From the IMG/VR virus record IMGVR_UViG_3300027736_000047, positions 1 through 62,193 of that record: a stretch of 62,193 bases of DNA. One strand, given 5' to 3'. The first letter of the stretch is position 1; the number at the start of each line of letters is the position of its first letter. The notes beneath the pieces were generated by a model. It saw nothing but the letters and a program-made list of their open reading frames with translations, had not been told where the DNA came from and made no database searches. Source of the DNA: a virus. A program made the translations under genes and the position numbers. Below are positions 25,647 through 34,542 of the stretch, one piece after another.

Positions 25647-26047
25647 TGGCTGAAAAAGCATTGTCTCTTCCATTCTCAATTGATTCTTACGGGAACGTAT
25701 CTTCAACATCAGATCAATCTAAAATATGGGCAGATAGGGTTAGGTCTGTTTTAGGAACGACTGTGCGTGAACGGGTAATGCGTTCAGGATTTGGAACCCT
25801 TATTCCTTTTTCTTTGTTTGATACAGAATCATCAGCAATGTCTCAAGTTAAAACTGAGGTAAATAAAGCGTTTATTACACAACTTGCTTTATTAAGACTT
25901 GATAAAACAACTGTAACTGTAGATGAATATACAAGAGTGTTAACAATTGAAGTTATATACGCATTGCCAAACAACGAAGTAGTAAGCACCGTCGTTGGTG
26001 TGGCCCTTATTGATGGTGCTAACCCAATCTATGAGGAGTTGCTATGA
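25646..26047 (+). CDS. Baseplate wedge protein, gp25-like
   Basis: 133 residues. The pattern IWADRVRSVLGTTVRERVMR, GFGTLIPFSLFD, then a helix and TVDEYTRVLTIEVIYAL fits GPW/gp25-family proteins, which start sheath polymerisation. In T4-like gp25 an EPR motif is conserved; here the equivalent is ERV, a divergence also seen in other phages. Overlaps gpJ-like gene by 4 nt. Confidence 0.8.
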   Translation: MAEKALSLPFSIDSYGNVSSTSDQSKIWADRVRSVLGTTVRERVMRSGFGTLIPFSLFDTESSAMSQVKTEVNKAFITQLALLRLDKTTVTVDEYTRVLTIEVIYALPNNEVVSTVVGVALIDGANPIYEELL

Positions 26048-27603
26048 GCATAACCCCAGTATCAAGTATCCCAGTATCAATTGATTACACAGGAAGAGAC
26101 TACTACTCCTTAAGAGAAGCATTGATTGCTAGAATTCAAGAACGAGTACCCGACTGGACAGCGGCTGATCCTGCTGATTTTGGTGTTGCCTTAGTTGAGG
26201 CTTTTGCTTATCTTGGTGATGTTGTTTCATATTATATTGATAGAACTGCCAATGAAGCCTTCTTACAGACAGCGGTTCAAAGAAATAGTCTTTTAAATAT
26301 TGCTCAAACATTTGGGTATATACCCGCTGGTTACAGGCAAGCATCTTTAACACTAGTCTTTAGTAACTCGTCTGATGTTCAAGTAACAATTCCTGTTGGG
26401 TCAGTTATATCGGGAGACATTACAGTTGGAGACACAGTAGTAACGGTTTATTTTACAACTACTGAAGCAGCAGTTATTAATGCTATTTCTGGAGAGTCTC
26501 CAGGAACTGATTCTGTAACAGCAACTGAGGGTAGATCAGTGATACTTGTTGCAGAAGATGTAAACACCTATGGTGAATTAATTGGTACATCCAGCGGGAC
26601 TCCAGATGCGTCATTTGAACTTGGGCAAACTCCTGTAGTTGATAACTCTATTGAAATTTATGTTCAAGATGGAGACGTGTATTCTAAATGGACACAGGTA
26701 CAACATCTAATTGATTATGGTCCAACAGATCTTGTATACACCACCTTTACTGATGATAATGATGTTGTGTCTATTAGTTTTGGAGACGGGGTTTCTGGAG
26801 TAATACCAACAGCATATTCTGAAATTAGAGCAAAGTACACCATTGGTAGTGGAGCACTTGGAAATGTTTCTACAAATACAATAACAACTATTAATTCTGT
26901 TACTGGGTTATCTGAGGCTCAAGTTACTGCACTTCAAGCAGATGTAACTGTTACTAATTCAACCGTTGGTGTAGGAGGCGCAGATCCAGAAAGTAATGAT
27001 CAAATACGGTTATCTGCACCAACAGCCTTAAAATCTGGAAATAGAGCGGTAACATTAAAAGATTTTGCGGATATAGCAGTTGCAGTATCTGGGGTTGGAA
27101 AAGCGAATGCTACTGCTAGTGTGTGGACATCTGTTACCTTGTATATAGCACCAAGTAGAACTGCGATTGATACTGACACTGCTCCTGGTTTAGATTCTAA
27201 TGGGGCTGTAACAGCAGAGTTTGAAACTATAAAGGCACTTGTAGAAACAGCATTAACAGACAAGGTGTTAATTGGAACAAGTGTAACTGTTACAGAACCT
27301 ACTTACGTTGATGTTATTCTTAATTTTCAATATGCAAAATTAACTCAATATACAACTGCTGAAGTACAGGCTAATCTTAAAAACGCATTATTAACTGGGT
27401 TTGGTTATAATGGGGTTAAATTTCAAGACACTATCTATCCACAAGATATTGAATTTGTTCTTCAACAGGCTTCTGGTGTTAAAACTGCAAAAGTTATATC
27501 CCTATATCGGTATGGTGCAGGTAGTGCTTTAACAACCTTGTCGGGTACTGCTGGTGAGATATTTAGATTTAGCGAAGCAAATTTAAGTATTAGTGAGGTC
27601 TAA
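26044..27603 (+). CDS. Baseplate J-like wedge protein (gpJ/gp6)
   Basis: 519 residues. Diagnostic start: DYTGRDYYSLREALIARIQE, then DWTAADPADFGVALVEAFAYLG and YIDRTANEAFLQTAVQR. The middle is beta-rich with FGDGVSGVIPTAYSEIRAKY (about 250-270), and the C-terminal part carries RAVTLKDFADIAVAVSGVGK. This is the standard baseplate J layout, forming the iris/fork of the wedge. Confidence 0.9.
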   Translation: MSITPVSSIPVSIDYTGRDYYSLREALIARIQERVPDWTAADPADFGVALVEAFAYLGDVVSYYIDRTANEAFLQTAVQRNSLLNIAQTFGYIPAGYRQASLTLVFSNSSDVQVTIPVGSVISGDITVGDTVVTVYFTTTEAAVINAISGESPGTDSVTATEGRSVILVAEDVNTYGELIGTSSGTPDASFELGQTPVVDNSIEIYVQDGDVYSKWTQVQHLIDYGPTDLVYTTFTDDNDVVSISFGDGVSGVIPTAYSEIRAKYTIGSGALGNVSTNTITTINSVTGLSEAQVTALQADVTVTNSTVGVGGADPESNDQIRLSAPTALKSGNRAVTLKDFADIAVAVSGVGKANATASVWTSVTLYIAPSRTAIDTDTAPGLDSNGAVTAEFETIKALVETALTDKVLIGTSVTVTEPTYVDVILNFQYAKLTQYTTAEVQANLKNALLTGFGYNGVKFQDTIYPQDIEFVLQQASGVKTAKVISLYRYGAGSALTTLSGTAGEIFRFSEANLSISEV

Positions 27604-28151
27604 TGGATCCCGTAACACGTTATTACGGAATTTATCGTGGCGTTGTAAAAGATAATAACGATTCTAAAAAACAACGACGATTAAAAATATTAATTACTCA
27701 AATAACGGGTAATGAAGTAACTGATTGGGCTTGGCCTGTAGAACCTTCTAGTATAAGTACAGACGTCCCAGCAATTGGGCAGGGTGTCTGGGTTTTTTTT
27801 ATAGGTGGCGATCTTGGGTATCCAGTTTGGTCTGGGGCATTTGGAAAAAACCAAGGTAAAAATAAAAAAATCTTTATTAAGTCATTGGCTAACACGGTAT
27901 CTTTGACTGGATTAACTACACATGTAATTACAGTAAAGCAGTCTGATGGAACTACTGAAGTAGATTTAATATCTACTGTTGTTGCATTGGCTAACAAAGT
28001 TAAAAGTTTAGAAACTAGAATGACTACCGCTGAAGGAAAGATAACCACACTAGAAGGAAAAGTCTCTACTTTAGAAAGCACAGTAAGTACTTTAAAGTCT
28101 ACTTTAGCAACAAGAACTACTGGTGGGCATACCCATACAACCAATGGGTAG
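27603..28151 (+). CDS. Baseplate spike protein: OB-fold, coiled coil, HxH tip
   Basis: 182 residues. Residues 1-85 are an OB-fold of gp5/gpV type (YYGIYRGVVKDNNDS, RRLKILITQITG, then VPAIGQGVWVFFIGGD and YPVWSGAFG). Residues about 120-170 form heptad repeats (LETRMTTAEGKITTLEGKVS). The chain ends GGHTHTTNG, a His-x-His like those that bind iron at spike tips of P2 gpV and phi92 gp138. It has no lysozyme domain; the tape measure carries one instead. Confidence 0.75.
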   Translation: MDPVTRYYGIYRGVVKDNNDSKKQRRLKILITQITGNEVTDWAWPVEPSSISTDVPAIGQGVWVFFIGGDLGYPVWSGAFGKNQGKNKKIFIKSLANTVSLTGLTTHVITVKQSDGTTEVDLISTVVALANKVKSLETRMTTAEGKITTLEGKVSTLESTVSTLKSTLATRTTGGHTHTTNG

Positions 28152-28217
28152 GTAGTTAAGACAGTAAATAGGGAACAAACAAGAGAAAATAGACCGTTAG
28201 GTCTGAGAGGAAGTTAA

Positions 28218-28787
28218 GTGACAGCAGCATATCCAGCAACGGTAAAGTCCTTTGTTACAAAGGTAGACTTTACTGACACCGTGCTTGCCGAGCACGTTAA
28301 TACCCTTCAAGAAGAAGTTAACTCTTTACAAGCCAATCTGGGAACTTATATTAAAACAGGTTCTGGTTGGGTTGGGGATGTTGATTTTGTAACTACCTCT
28401 TGGAACACCTTAAAAGATCGTCTTGCAAATATTGAATACGGTATTAAAGATGTGTATGACGATTACGTTTCTAAAGTTGGCGGAACTGTAATTGTTTCGG
28501 CAGCCAATGCAACTAAGAGCCTTGTTATAAGATCAAAGGCCAGTCAAACTGCAAATTTAATTGAATTTCAAACTTCAGCCTCTGCAGTTGTAACTAAAGT
28601 TCTTCCAGACGGAACCATACAAACAAGGGGCAAAGAATTAGTACCAGTAATATACGCAGCAACTCAACCAACTGGATCAGATTTTGCCGCTGGCACTATA
28701 TGGGTTGATTCATCTGCTGACGTAGACGCAACAATTATTACAACTGGTGGATCATTAGTTGACACCCTAATGTTAATGGGAGGCTGA
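28218..28787 (+). CDS. Tail fibre protein
   Basis: 189 residues beginning with a helical segment (VLAEHVNTLQEEVNSLQANL) seen in actinophage fibre/baseplate proteins, a middle GWVGDVDFVTTSWNTLKDRL, and a beta region (SLVIRSKASQTANLIEFQTS) like fibre shafts. PTGSDFAAGTIWVDSSAD and the end LVDTLMLMGG follow; the last residues resemble the end of the collagen-like gene at 8.3 kb. GTG 28218 follows GAGAGGAAG. Confidence 0.65.
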   Translation: MTAAYPATVKSFVTKVDFTDTVLAEHVNTLQEEVNSLQANLGTYIKTGSGWVGDVDFVTTSWNTLKDRLANIEYGIKDVYDDYVSKVGGTVIVSAANATKSLVIRSKASQTANLIEFQTSASAVVTKVLPDGTIQTRGKELVPVIYAATQPTGSDFAAGTIWVDSSADVDATIITTGGSLVDTLMLMGG

Positions 28788-28788
28788 T

Positions 28789-29172
28789 ATGGCAAAGGCT
28801 TCGTATATCTGGACTGGAAGTGAATGGCTTCCTATTGCATCCGCATTTCCTACAGCACATCAAAGATCTATAAAAGATAGCGCTGCAACAACCTATACTC
28901 TTGGTGTAGATGACATTAGTAAAGCCATAGTATTTAGTAGTAGCAGTAGCATAACTTTAACAATACCACCAGAATCAACTTATCCTTTTGTTAATGGACA
29001 AACTTTTATTGTAATTCAAAAAGGAAGTGGTGCGGTAACGGTGGCTGCTGGTAGTGGTGTTACGCTTAGATCAAAATCTAGTTATGTTAAAACTGCTGGT
29101 CAGTATTCTGAGGTTAGATTAATAAAAATTGCAACAAATGAATGGTTGTTATCTGGCGATTTAAGTTCGTAA
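28789..29172 (+). CDS. Small fibre-type beta protein
   Basis: 127 residues. SIKDSAATTYTLGVDDISKA, then ITLTIPPESTYPFVNGQTF and GAVTVAAGSGVTLRSK resemble the beta-helical domain common in short tail fibre subunits. It opens with YIWTGSEWLPI, a docking element shared with other fibres. Two nt separate it from the previous gene. Confidence 0.6.
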   Translation: MAKASYIWTGSEWLPIASAFPTAHQRSIKDSAATTYTLGVDDISKAIVFSSSSSITLTIPPESTYPFVNGQTFIVIQKGSGAVTVAAGSGVTLRSKSSYVKTAGQYSEVRLIKIATNEWLLSGDLSS

Positions 29173-29184
29173 GGACGGTAACTT

Positions 29185-31125
29185 GTGGCTAAATATGGCG
29201 TAAATTTTTATGGAGCATCTACATACGGTGCTCTTGCAAAACTTGCTTACTCTGTTGAACCGATGTCTGCTTTGGCATTGGACTTTTCAAGAATATTAGT
29301 TGCTTGGCAAACTCCTCGTGGAACATTTACTCAGGTTCGGTTAGTAAGAAATCAAGCGGGTTACCCCGAGACATCTGAAGATGGGGTAATAATTTTTGAC
29401 GAAAAAGCAACTGAGGGAAATGTTTCCCGTGCTTATTTTGTTGATGGAGAAACTAATCCTACAGATATACCTTTAGTTACAGGAAGACAAACGTACTACC
29501 GTTTTTTTATATTTACAGGTGAAAAAGTATGGAGAACTGCTGGTTCAATATCAACAGTTCTTCCAAAAAATCATGATGCTCAAAAAACTTTTATAAATAC
29601 TTTACCTCGTGTATACACAAGTGCAGAACAGAGTCCGTTTGGAGCAGTAAATACTGCGTCTACTTTATATGACTTTCTAGACGGAATGTTATTTACTCAA
29701 GAAGAGTTCTTAACTAAATTAGATCTATTAAGGCCAAAGCATACTGGATTAGAAACTCCTATTGAATTAGTACCACTAGAAACTGCAAACTACGGCTTAA
29801 CACAAGAACCCACACTTCCAACTAAAAATCAAAAAAGACTTGTGCGTGAAGCACTGTATATGTATTATAGAAAAGGAACTAAACTTGGTTTAGAAACTTA
29901 CTGTGAATCTTTAACTGGATTTGCACCAACAGTAGTGGTGTCTCAAAATCGATTATTAACTGTTCAAGACTCGACCTTTTATAAAGGAATTGGAAATTGG
30001 GTAGCAAGCAATGCAACATTAACCTCAAGTACTGAACAGGTTCCTGATACTAATACTAATCAAATTGATACTGTTTATACTGGAAAAATTGTTGCAAGTA
30101 ATTCTGGAAGTATGGTGCTTGGTGCTTCCAACATTATTACTAAAGGAGTACCTGTTAGCCCATCTACTCAATACACCGTGTCTTGTAAATTAAAGTGCCC
30201 AGCAAGTTCTGGTAATATAACTTTATCTGTCAGGTATTACGATAAATATGGAACTGCAACATCGTCTGCAAAGACTGCGTCAGCGGTTGCAGCAAACAAC
30301 ACTTGGAAATCATCAAGCATCACTTCTACATCAGATGCTACTTCAGTATATGCAATTATAACAATTGCGTACAGTGCTGCTGGAACATATTACATTGATC
30401 AGGTATGTATGCAGACAGGAGCATCCGCAGTTTATGATGAGGCTCGTAGTATTGATATCTTTTTAAATCCAAAAAAATCTAACTTAATTAAAAATCCATC
30501 TTTTGAAACTAACGTAACAGACAGTTGGACAGCAACTGGTTCACCAACCATAACACAGGATGCTAATGTTTCTGATTTAGCATACTCTGGAATAAAGAGC
30601 GCTAAGGTAGTTGCTACGGGTGCTTGGACACTAAAGTCCAACACAATGCCAATTACAAGAGGTCTCTTTTATACAGCCTCTGGATTATTTAAGGCTACAA
30701 CAAGTTTAACTGTAAGTTTAGTAGCAAGAAATAGCGGGGGAACTATAGTGGGGGTTAGTACTACGTCTGTTTTAGGAACTGCGGTTAACTGGTCAGAGTT
30801 TACATCCACAATTTTAACGGATGCAACCACATCCACAGCAAGCACTTATGAAATTGTTTTTTCAGGAGGTTCTGGCACATTTTATTTAGATTGCATACAG
30901 TTTGAAAAGAGTCCAACAGCAACAGATTACTTTGATGGTTCCTTGCCTTCAGATTTTGGAGCGGTATGGGAAGGCACCGCACACAACTCCTACTCTCATC
31001 TATACCCAACAAAACCACAGAAGATTCAACGTCTAGGTAAGACTTTAGTTGACTGGGTTCCTCAGAATACCTTTTGGCGCCTACGCACATACGGCGGAGT
31101 GGAGTACACGACCACGACGGTGTAG
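29185..31125 (+). CDS. Tail protein, gpI-like, with carbohydrate-binding-type domains
   Basis: 646 residues. Residues 1-130 include a fibronectin-like section (RILVAWQTPRGTFTQVRLVR). Residues about 135-270 match P2 gpI-type tail proteins: LPRVYTSAEQSPFGAV, LYDFLDGMLFTQEEFLTKLD, RLVREALYMYYRKGTKLGLE. Two tandem jelly-roll domains follow (about 270-420 and 432-600); the second opens NLIKNPSFETNVTDSWTATG, a CBM4/9-type start. It probably links baseplate to fibres and binds cell-surface glycans. Start GTG 29185 follows AAGGACGG. Confidence 0.75.
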   Translation: MAKYGVNFYGASTYGALAKLAYSVEPMSALALDFSRILVAWQTPRGTFTQVRLVRNQAGYPETSEDGVIIFDEKATEGNVSRAYFVDGETNPTDIPLVTGRQTYYRFFIFTGEKVWRTAGSISTVLPKNHDAQKTFINTLPRVYTSAEQSPFGAVNTASTLYDFLDGMLFTQEEFLTKLDLLRPKHTGLETPIELVPLETANYGLTQEPTLPTKNQKRLVREALYMYYRKGTKLGLETYCESLTGFAPTVVVSQNRLLTVQDSTFYKGIGNWVASNATLTSSTEQVPDTNTNQIDTVYTGKIVASNSGSMVLGASNIITKGVPVSPSTQYTVSCKLKCPASSGNITLSVRYYDKYGTATSSAKTASAVAANNTWKSSSITSTSDATSVYAIITIAYSAAGTYYIDQVCMQTGASAVYDEARSIDIFLNPKKSNLIKNPSFETNVTDSWTATGSPTITQDANVSDLAYSGIKSAKVVATGAWTLKSNTMPITRGLFYTASGLFKATTSLTVSLVARNSGGTIVGVSTTSVLGTAVNWSEFTSTILTDATTSTASTYEIVFSGGSGTFYLDCIQFEKSPTATDYFDGSLPSDFGAVWEGTAHNSYSHLYPTKPQKIQRLGKTLVDWVPQNTFWRLRTYGGVEYTTTTV

Positions 31126-31130
31126 GATCC

Positions 31131-31148
31131 TGTCTATGACTATAGACA
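31131..31148. repeat. Inverted repeat at a start codon
   Basis: TGTCTAT (31131-31137), GACT, ATAGACA (31142-31148) form a perfect 7-bp inverted repeat that contains the ATG at 31136. The same half-site occurs at 53880-53900. It could be an operator or a translation-control hairpin. Confidence 0.45.
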
Positions 31149-31417
31149 TGGTTATATCCGTACTACTCACAGGAATGGCAGTTACTTATGTAATTGAATT
31201 CCTAGATTTATTTATTTCTGGCTTTATTACTAAGCCAACATTAAACAAATACTTTGCACTTCCTCTTAGTTTCTTGGGGCTTTGGTCACACTTAAGTGTG
31301 GAGACTGATTTTATAGTGCTAGTTCCGTCAGCAACATTTGTTTCATTAGCCATTGGCATGTATCTTAATCGTCCAGTAGTTGTAAAGGCACCTACTAGAT
31401 TATCTCAAACTCTATAG
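31136..31417 (+). CDS. Small membrane protein, possible holin
   Basis: 93 residues from ATG 31136 (AGGA at 31124-31127). Two hydrophobic helices are visible: VISVLLTGMAVTYVIEFLDL (about 5-27) and LPLSFLGLWSHL plus FIVLVPSATFVSLAIGMYL (about 43-77). Small size, two or three spans and position at the end of the tail operon suggest a holin, but the only lysozyme-like gene outside the tape measure is 28 kb away on the other strand. A structural or other membrane role is equally open. Confidence 0.45.
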   Translation: MTIDMVISVLLTGMAVTYVIEFLDLFISGFITKPTLNKYFALPLSFLGLWSHLSVETDFIVLVPSATFVSLAIGMYLNRPVVVKAPTRLSQTL

Positions 31418-31425
31418 GGGGCTAA

Positions 31426-32004
31426 GTGAATATTGCTGTTGTTTCTTTTGAAGACGTATGTGTTGATGATGGAGTAACTGCTCTTCTAAATAAATACGGC
31501 AAAGAAGTTACTGTATTTATTCCAGTAACGGGAAATGAAAATCATTTTGCAGAGAGTGTTATAAGCATATGTAAAGAGCATGGGGTAAAGACCACATGCT
31601 TTATAGCCAATGCAACAGACCTTGATCACATACTGGTCGATGCTGACGACATTGTTATAACCGATAATCCTGTAAAGGAAATGATTCGTCAAATAACTCT
31701 CAATGATGTCTTAGGCATTGTTTGGGATAACTCTCCCATGTCCCACTTTATCTTGAGCGCCGTGGAAGATTTCGGTATCGAGACGTGGGACATAACCGAT
31801 GGACTTGATAAGATAGAAGTTGATTACACAGATGAACCAGTTGATATTATTCGGGAACGAATGATTGAGAGCATGAATGTCTTTGTGGAAAACATGGCTG
31901 ACTACGTCATGACATCTGTTCTCGACGTACTATCTGATGAAGTGGCCAAACGCCTTTTGGAAGATGGGAAGGAAATAGATCCGTTTAAGGATAACGACCT
32001 GTGA
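31426..32004 (+). CDS. Unrecognised Rossmann-like protein
   Basis: 192 residues, start GTG 31426 after GGGGG. The first 110 residues alternate strand and helix (NIAVVSFEDVCVDDGVTALL, VTVFIPV, VKTTCFIANATD, DIVITDN), as in nucleotide-binding or DprA/SLOG-like folds. The remainder is an acidic helix-rich tail (VDIIRERMIESMNVFVENMA) ending DPFKDNDL. First gene of the replication block; it overlaps the next by 4 nt. Confidence 0.55.
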   Translation: MNIAVVSFEDVCVDDGVTALLNKYGKEVTVFIPVTGNENHFAESVISICKEHGVKTTCFIANATDLDHILVDADDIVITDNPVKEMIRQITLNDVLGIVWDNSPMSHFILSAVEDFGIETWDITDGLDKIEVDYTDEPVDIIRERMIESMNVFVENMADYVMTSVLDVLSDEVAKRLLEDGKEIDPFKDNDL

Positions 32005-32957
32005 AAATCCCTTCAGAGGCTTTTTTAGCCCCACTGACCGATTATCAGTTCCGACTGATGGTTGTAATCTGCCAGTTAGCAGGCTCCAAAGGTCGTTTTA
32101 AGACCTCCGTAGCGGAGTTGTGTAGACAGACTAACAAAAGTTCAGACCGAACCGTTAGAACAGCCCTCAAAGCCCTAGAGAAGCATGGGCTTATACTTCG
32201 AACACCGAACAAAAGGGCTAACGGATTTAAAGGAATGGACACTTACGAGGTGGTGTATAAAAATTACCGCACTGAGAATTACCGCACCTCACATGACTAT
32301 AAGTCAGATAGCCAATCTACCATTAAGCCATTAGTACCTAATAGACAAATAAGTAATAAATTAAAAGATATTGAAACCAAAGGTTTCATGAGAGAGATAC
32401 GAGTACCTATGAGAAAATGGGAAGATGATGGAAATGATCTGGCAGGCTTTGGACTCGTCGAACCGAAAGATGCGACACAGCCTAAGATCCGCAAATCCGA
32501 TCCTAAGACTAGGGGACGACGACCAGAGCATGAGTGGACCCCGATGGATGTCGCTGCAGAGTTTTCTTTTTGTGTCGGCAGGAAATACCCCTTACTCCCT
32601 GGAACAGTTAGCGTCAAGCAACTCTCAGGAGCAATTGCCAAATTTAGAAAGCAGTACGACACCAACGCCCTAATTGAGTTAGAGTTGCTACGACTCTTCA
32701 TGGCAGATGAACGAAACTTTAAAGACATTGGCAGTGAGGCTCCGCTTCTGTATAAGATGTACCTATCTTCATTTGGCAAGAAGATGAATCAAGCCAGAGA
32801 AAATCTTGGCTTAAATAAAATTAACGCCCCCATCAATACATCAGTTAAGATGGGGACACTACAAGCAAGTGATGGAAGAACTTTCCAGAATTCACTTTCT
32901 GGTAGAGCACAACTAGTAAGATACGAACAACGACTAAAGGAGAATGCAAATGGCTAA
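32001..32957 (+). CDS. Winged-helix replication protein (initiator/DnaD-like)
   Basis: 318 residues. Residues 10-75 form a winged helix: TDYQFRLMVVICQLAG, then KTSVAELCRQTNKSSDRTVR (recognition helix) and ALKALEKHGLILRTPNK (wing). The middle is a polar linker; residues about 175-270 are helical. Phage proteins of this layout placed just before a DnaC-like loader are origin-binding or replisome-organising proteins. Any iteron-type origin could be inside this gene; I see no obvious tandem repeats in it. Confidence 0.6.
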   Translation: MKIPSEAFLAPLTDYQFRLMVVICQLAGSKGRFKTSVAELCRQTNKSSDRTVRTALKALEKHGLILRTPNKRANGFKGMDTYEVVYKNYRTENYRTSHDYKSDSQSTIKPLVPNRQISNKLKDIETKGFMREIRVPMRKWEDDGNDLAGFGLVEPKDATQPKIRKSDPKTRGRRPEHEWTPMDVAAEFSFCVGRKYPLLPGTVSVKQLSGAIAKFRKQYDTNALIELELLRLFMADERNFKDIGSEAPLLYKMYLSSFGKKMNQARENLGLNKINAPINTSVKMGTLQASDGRTFQNSLSGRAQLVRYEQRLKENANG

Positions 32958-33234
32958 AAAGGTAGTAAAGACATTTACTGCAAATTTAAATAAGAACATT
33001 GAAAAGGGTGGCGCATGGATGGGCACTGTTAGCGTTACAACTAACGGCATTGATGGAACAGATGTATTAAATCTGGCGGCATGGTCAAATGCATCAGCAG
33101 GTAAGCGATGGGTCAAGAGCCAAGTGCAAGCACTTACATCCCGCAAGAGCGTAAAGATGATTGCAGGCGAAGGCAAAGACGCAAAGGGCAAGCCAACTTC
33201 ATTTGTTGGTGTTGTAACTTTTAAATCTGAATAA
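32950..33234 (+). CDS. Small unrecognised replication-region protein
   Basis: 94 residues from ATG 32950, chosen because AAGGAG (32937-32942) is 7 nt upstream; ATG 32944 would be too close. It reads VVKTFTANLNKNIEKGGAWM, then VLNLAAWSNASAGKRWVKSQ and a beta end with SFVGVVTFKSE. The alpha/beta pattern with basic surface may indicate nucleic-acid binding. Overlaps next start by 1 nt. Confidence 0.6.
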   Translation: MAKKVVKTFTANLNKNIEKGGAWMGTVSVTTNGIDGTDVLNLAAWSNASAGKRWVKSQVQALTSRKSVKMIAGEGKDAKGKPTSFVGVVTFKSE

Positions 33235-33383
33235 TGCTCGAGTTCAGTTTCTTCTGCCCAAGTTGTAAAGAGAAAGTTCAAGGAGTTGCAACTGAACGAG
33301 ATAGTATGAGTTTGGATTTAAGGTGTTACTCTTGTAATACCGATTGGGAAAAAGTTGTAGTAGATAGAGGGGCAGATGAATAA
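33234..33383 (+). CDS. 49-residue zinc-ribbon protein
   Basis: MLEFSFFCPSCKEKVQGVA, then LRCYSCNTDWEK: two Cys-x-x-Cys knuckles 20 residues apart form a classical zinc ribbon. Role unknown. Both ends overlap neighbours (TAATG upstream; 8 nt downstream). Confidence 0.65.
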   Translation: MLEFSFFCPSCKEKVQGVATERDSMSLDLRCYSCNTDWEKVVVDRGADE

Positions 33384-33522
33384 CAGATTAATTTATCCAA
33401 CTAATAATAAAGCGCTTCGATTTTTTGGCGATGTAATGATAATGATTGGTTCCTGGATTCTGCATATAGGTATGCGATACGGCGGTATGTACGAGTACGA
33501 GTTTGAAGACGACGATGTATGA
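33376..33522 (+). CDS. 48-residue small protein
   Basis: The product MNNRLIYPTNNKALRFFGDV continues with MIMIGSWILHIGMRYGG, a mildly hydrophobic stretch that may be a short membrane helix, and an acidic tail YEYEFEDDDV. It lies between overlapping genes on both sides, which supports it being translated. Function unknown. Confidence 0.45.
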   Translation: MNNRLIYPTNNKALRFFGDVMIMIGSWILHIGMRYGGMYEYEFEDDDV

Positions 33523-34237
33523 CATTAATACGCTATCTGCTTTAAAGAAGCACTGGCTACTTCGTAACTCCAATATCCCACGTCGCTTCCTCGGCCTTGA
33601 GCCACAAGACCTTGTGGACAGAGCAGGATCATTCCCTGACGAGGTGACTACGTGGATAGATGACTGCGTGAGCGGTCAGGTCATAAAGCAGATTGGCAAC
33701 ATAGGAGTCAATGGCGTTGGCCTCCTGTTTGATGGCGGACCTGGAATTGGGAAGACAACCCATGCAGTAGTTGCTGCTATGGAGTTTGTACGTAGGCTTC
33801 CTAACAATGATGCCGATGCTGCAAAAGTTTTGGGCATGAGCGCTTCTGACTTTGGTATTGGTGCTAGACCGATTTACTACATGACATACCCAGAATTTTT
33901 ATCAAAGAAAAAATCTACCTTTGATGCAGACTTTGATGATAAGAAACAGGCTGTGTATGAAATTGATGGATTTCACGGCAGATCTAAGTTTGATTGGTTA
34001 AATGTTCGCATTCTTGTAATTGATGACTTAGGAAAAGAATACGGTTCAAAGTACGATGACACCTCATTTGATGAGATACTCCGTCTTAGATACGACAAGG
34101 CTCTACCAACTATCGTTACCACGAATGTTGGGTTAGAGAATTGGGAAGCAGTGTACAAAGAAGCGATGGCAAGTTTTGCTCACGAAGCCTTTGTTAGAGT
34201 CCCAATAGTTGGAGCAGATTTACGAGCCGCACAATGA
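33515..34237 (+). CDS. DnaC/IstB-like AAA+ helicase loader
   Basis: 240 residues from ATG 33515. Walker A GGPGIGKTT (about 74-82), Walker B ILVIDDLGKEYG (about 164-175), sensor region PTIVTTNVGLENW, and an arginine-finger-like FVRVPIVGADLR near the end. These are features of DnaC-type loaders that place the replicative helicase on DNA. Residues 120-150 form an insert with PIYYMTYPEFLSKKKS. The DnaB-like helicase follows two genes later. Confidence 0.8.
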   Translation: MYDINTLSALKKHWLLRNSNIPRRFLGLEPQDLVDRAGSFPDEVTTWIDDCVSGQVIKQIGNIGVNGVGLLFDGGPGIGKTTHAVVAAMEFVRRLPNNDADAAKVLGMSASDFGIGARPIYYMTYPEFLSKKKSTFDADFDDKKQAVYEIDGFHGRSKFDWLNVRILVIDDLGKEYGSKYDDTSFDEILRLRYDKALPTIVTTNVGLENWEAVYKEAMASFAHEAFVRVPIVGADLRAAQ

Positions 34238-34542
34238 AGGGAATGAGCATGGAGAGCCCATGGAGGACTGTTCAACTGTTTATCTCTTCGCAGGCTGCAG
34301 GTGTCTTTGAAGTTGAAGTAGATACTAAGACTAAGCGCATCAGATGTAATTGCCCCGTCTGGAAAAAGACGCTTAACTGCAAACACATTAACTTTATAAA
34401 TAACAAGATGCGTATGAACAATGGCAACTACTCGATCTTAGTTCCAAGTGAAGTGCCAGAGGAGTTGGCAATAGAAGCAAACGACGATCCAGCAAAATTT
34501 CGTGAGTTTGTTCTTAAGTATGCTAAAGTCGAGGTACTATGA
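34234..34542 (+). CDS. SWIM-type zinc-binding protein
   Basis: 102 residues. CNCPVWKKTLNCKHINFI shows the Cys-x-Cys-xn-Cys-x-His arrangement of SWIM zinc domains (about 37-54), preceded by a strand-rich FEVEVDTKTKRIR. SWIM domains bind DNA or proteins. The gene is wedged between helicase-loader and helicase genes with 4-nt overlaps on both sides, so it probably works in the replisome; the exact job is unknown. Confidence 0.6.
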   Translation: MKGMSMESPWRTVQLFISSQAAGVFEVEVDTKTKRIRCNCPVWKKTLNCKHINFINNKMRMNNGNYSILVPSEVPEELAIEANDDPAKFREFVLKYAKVEVL

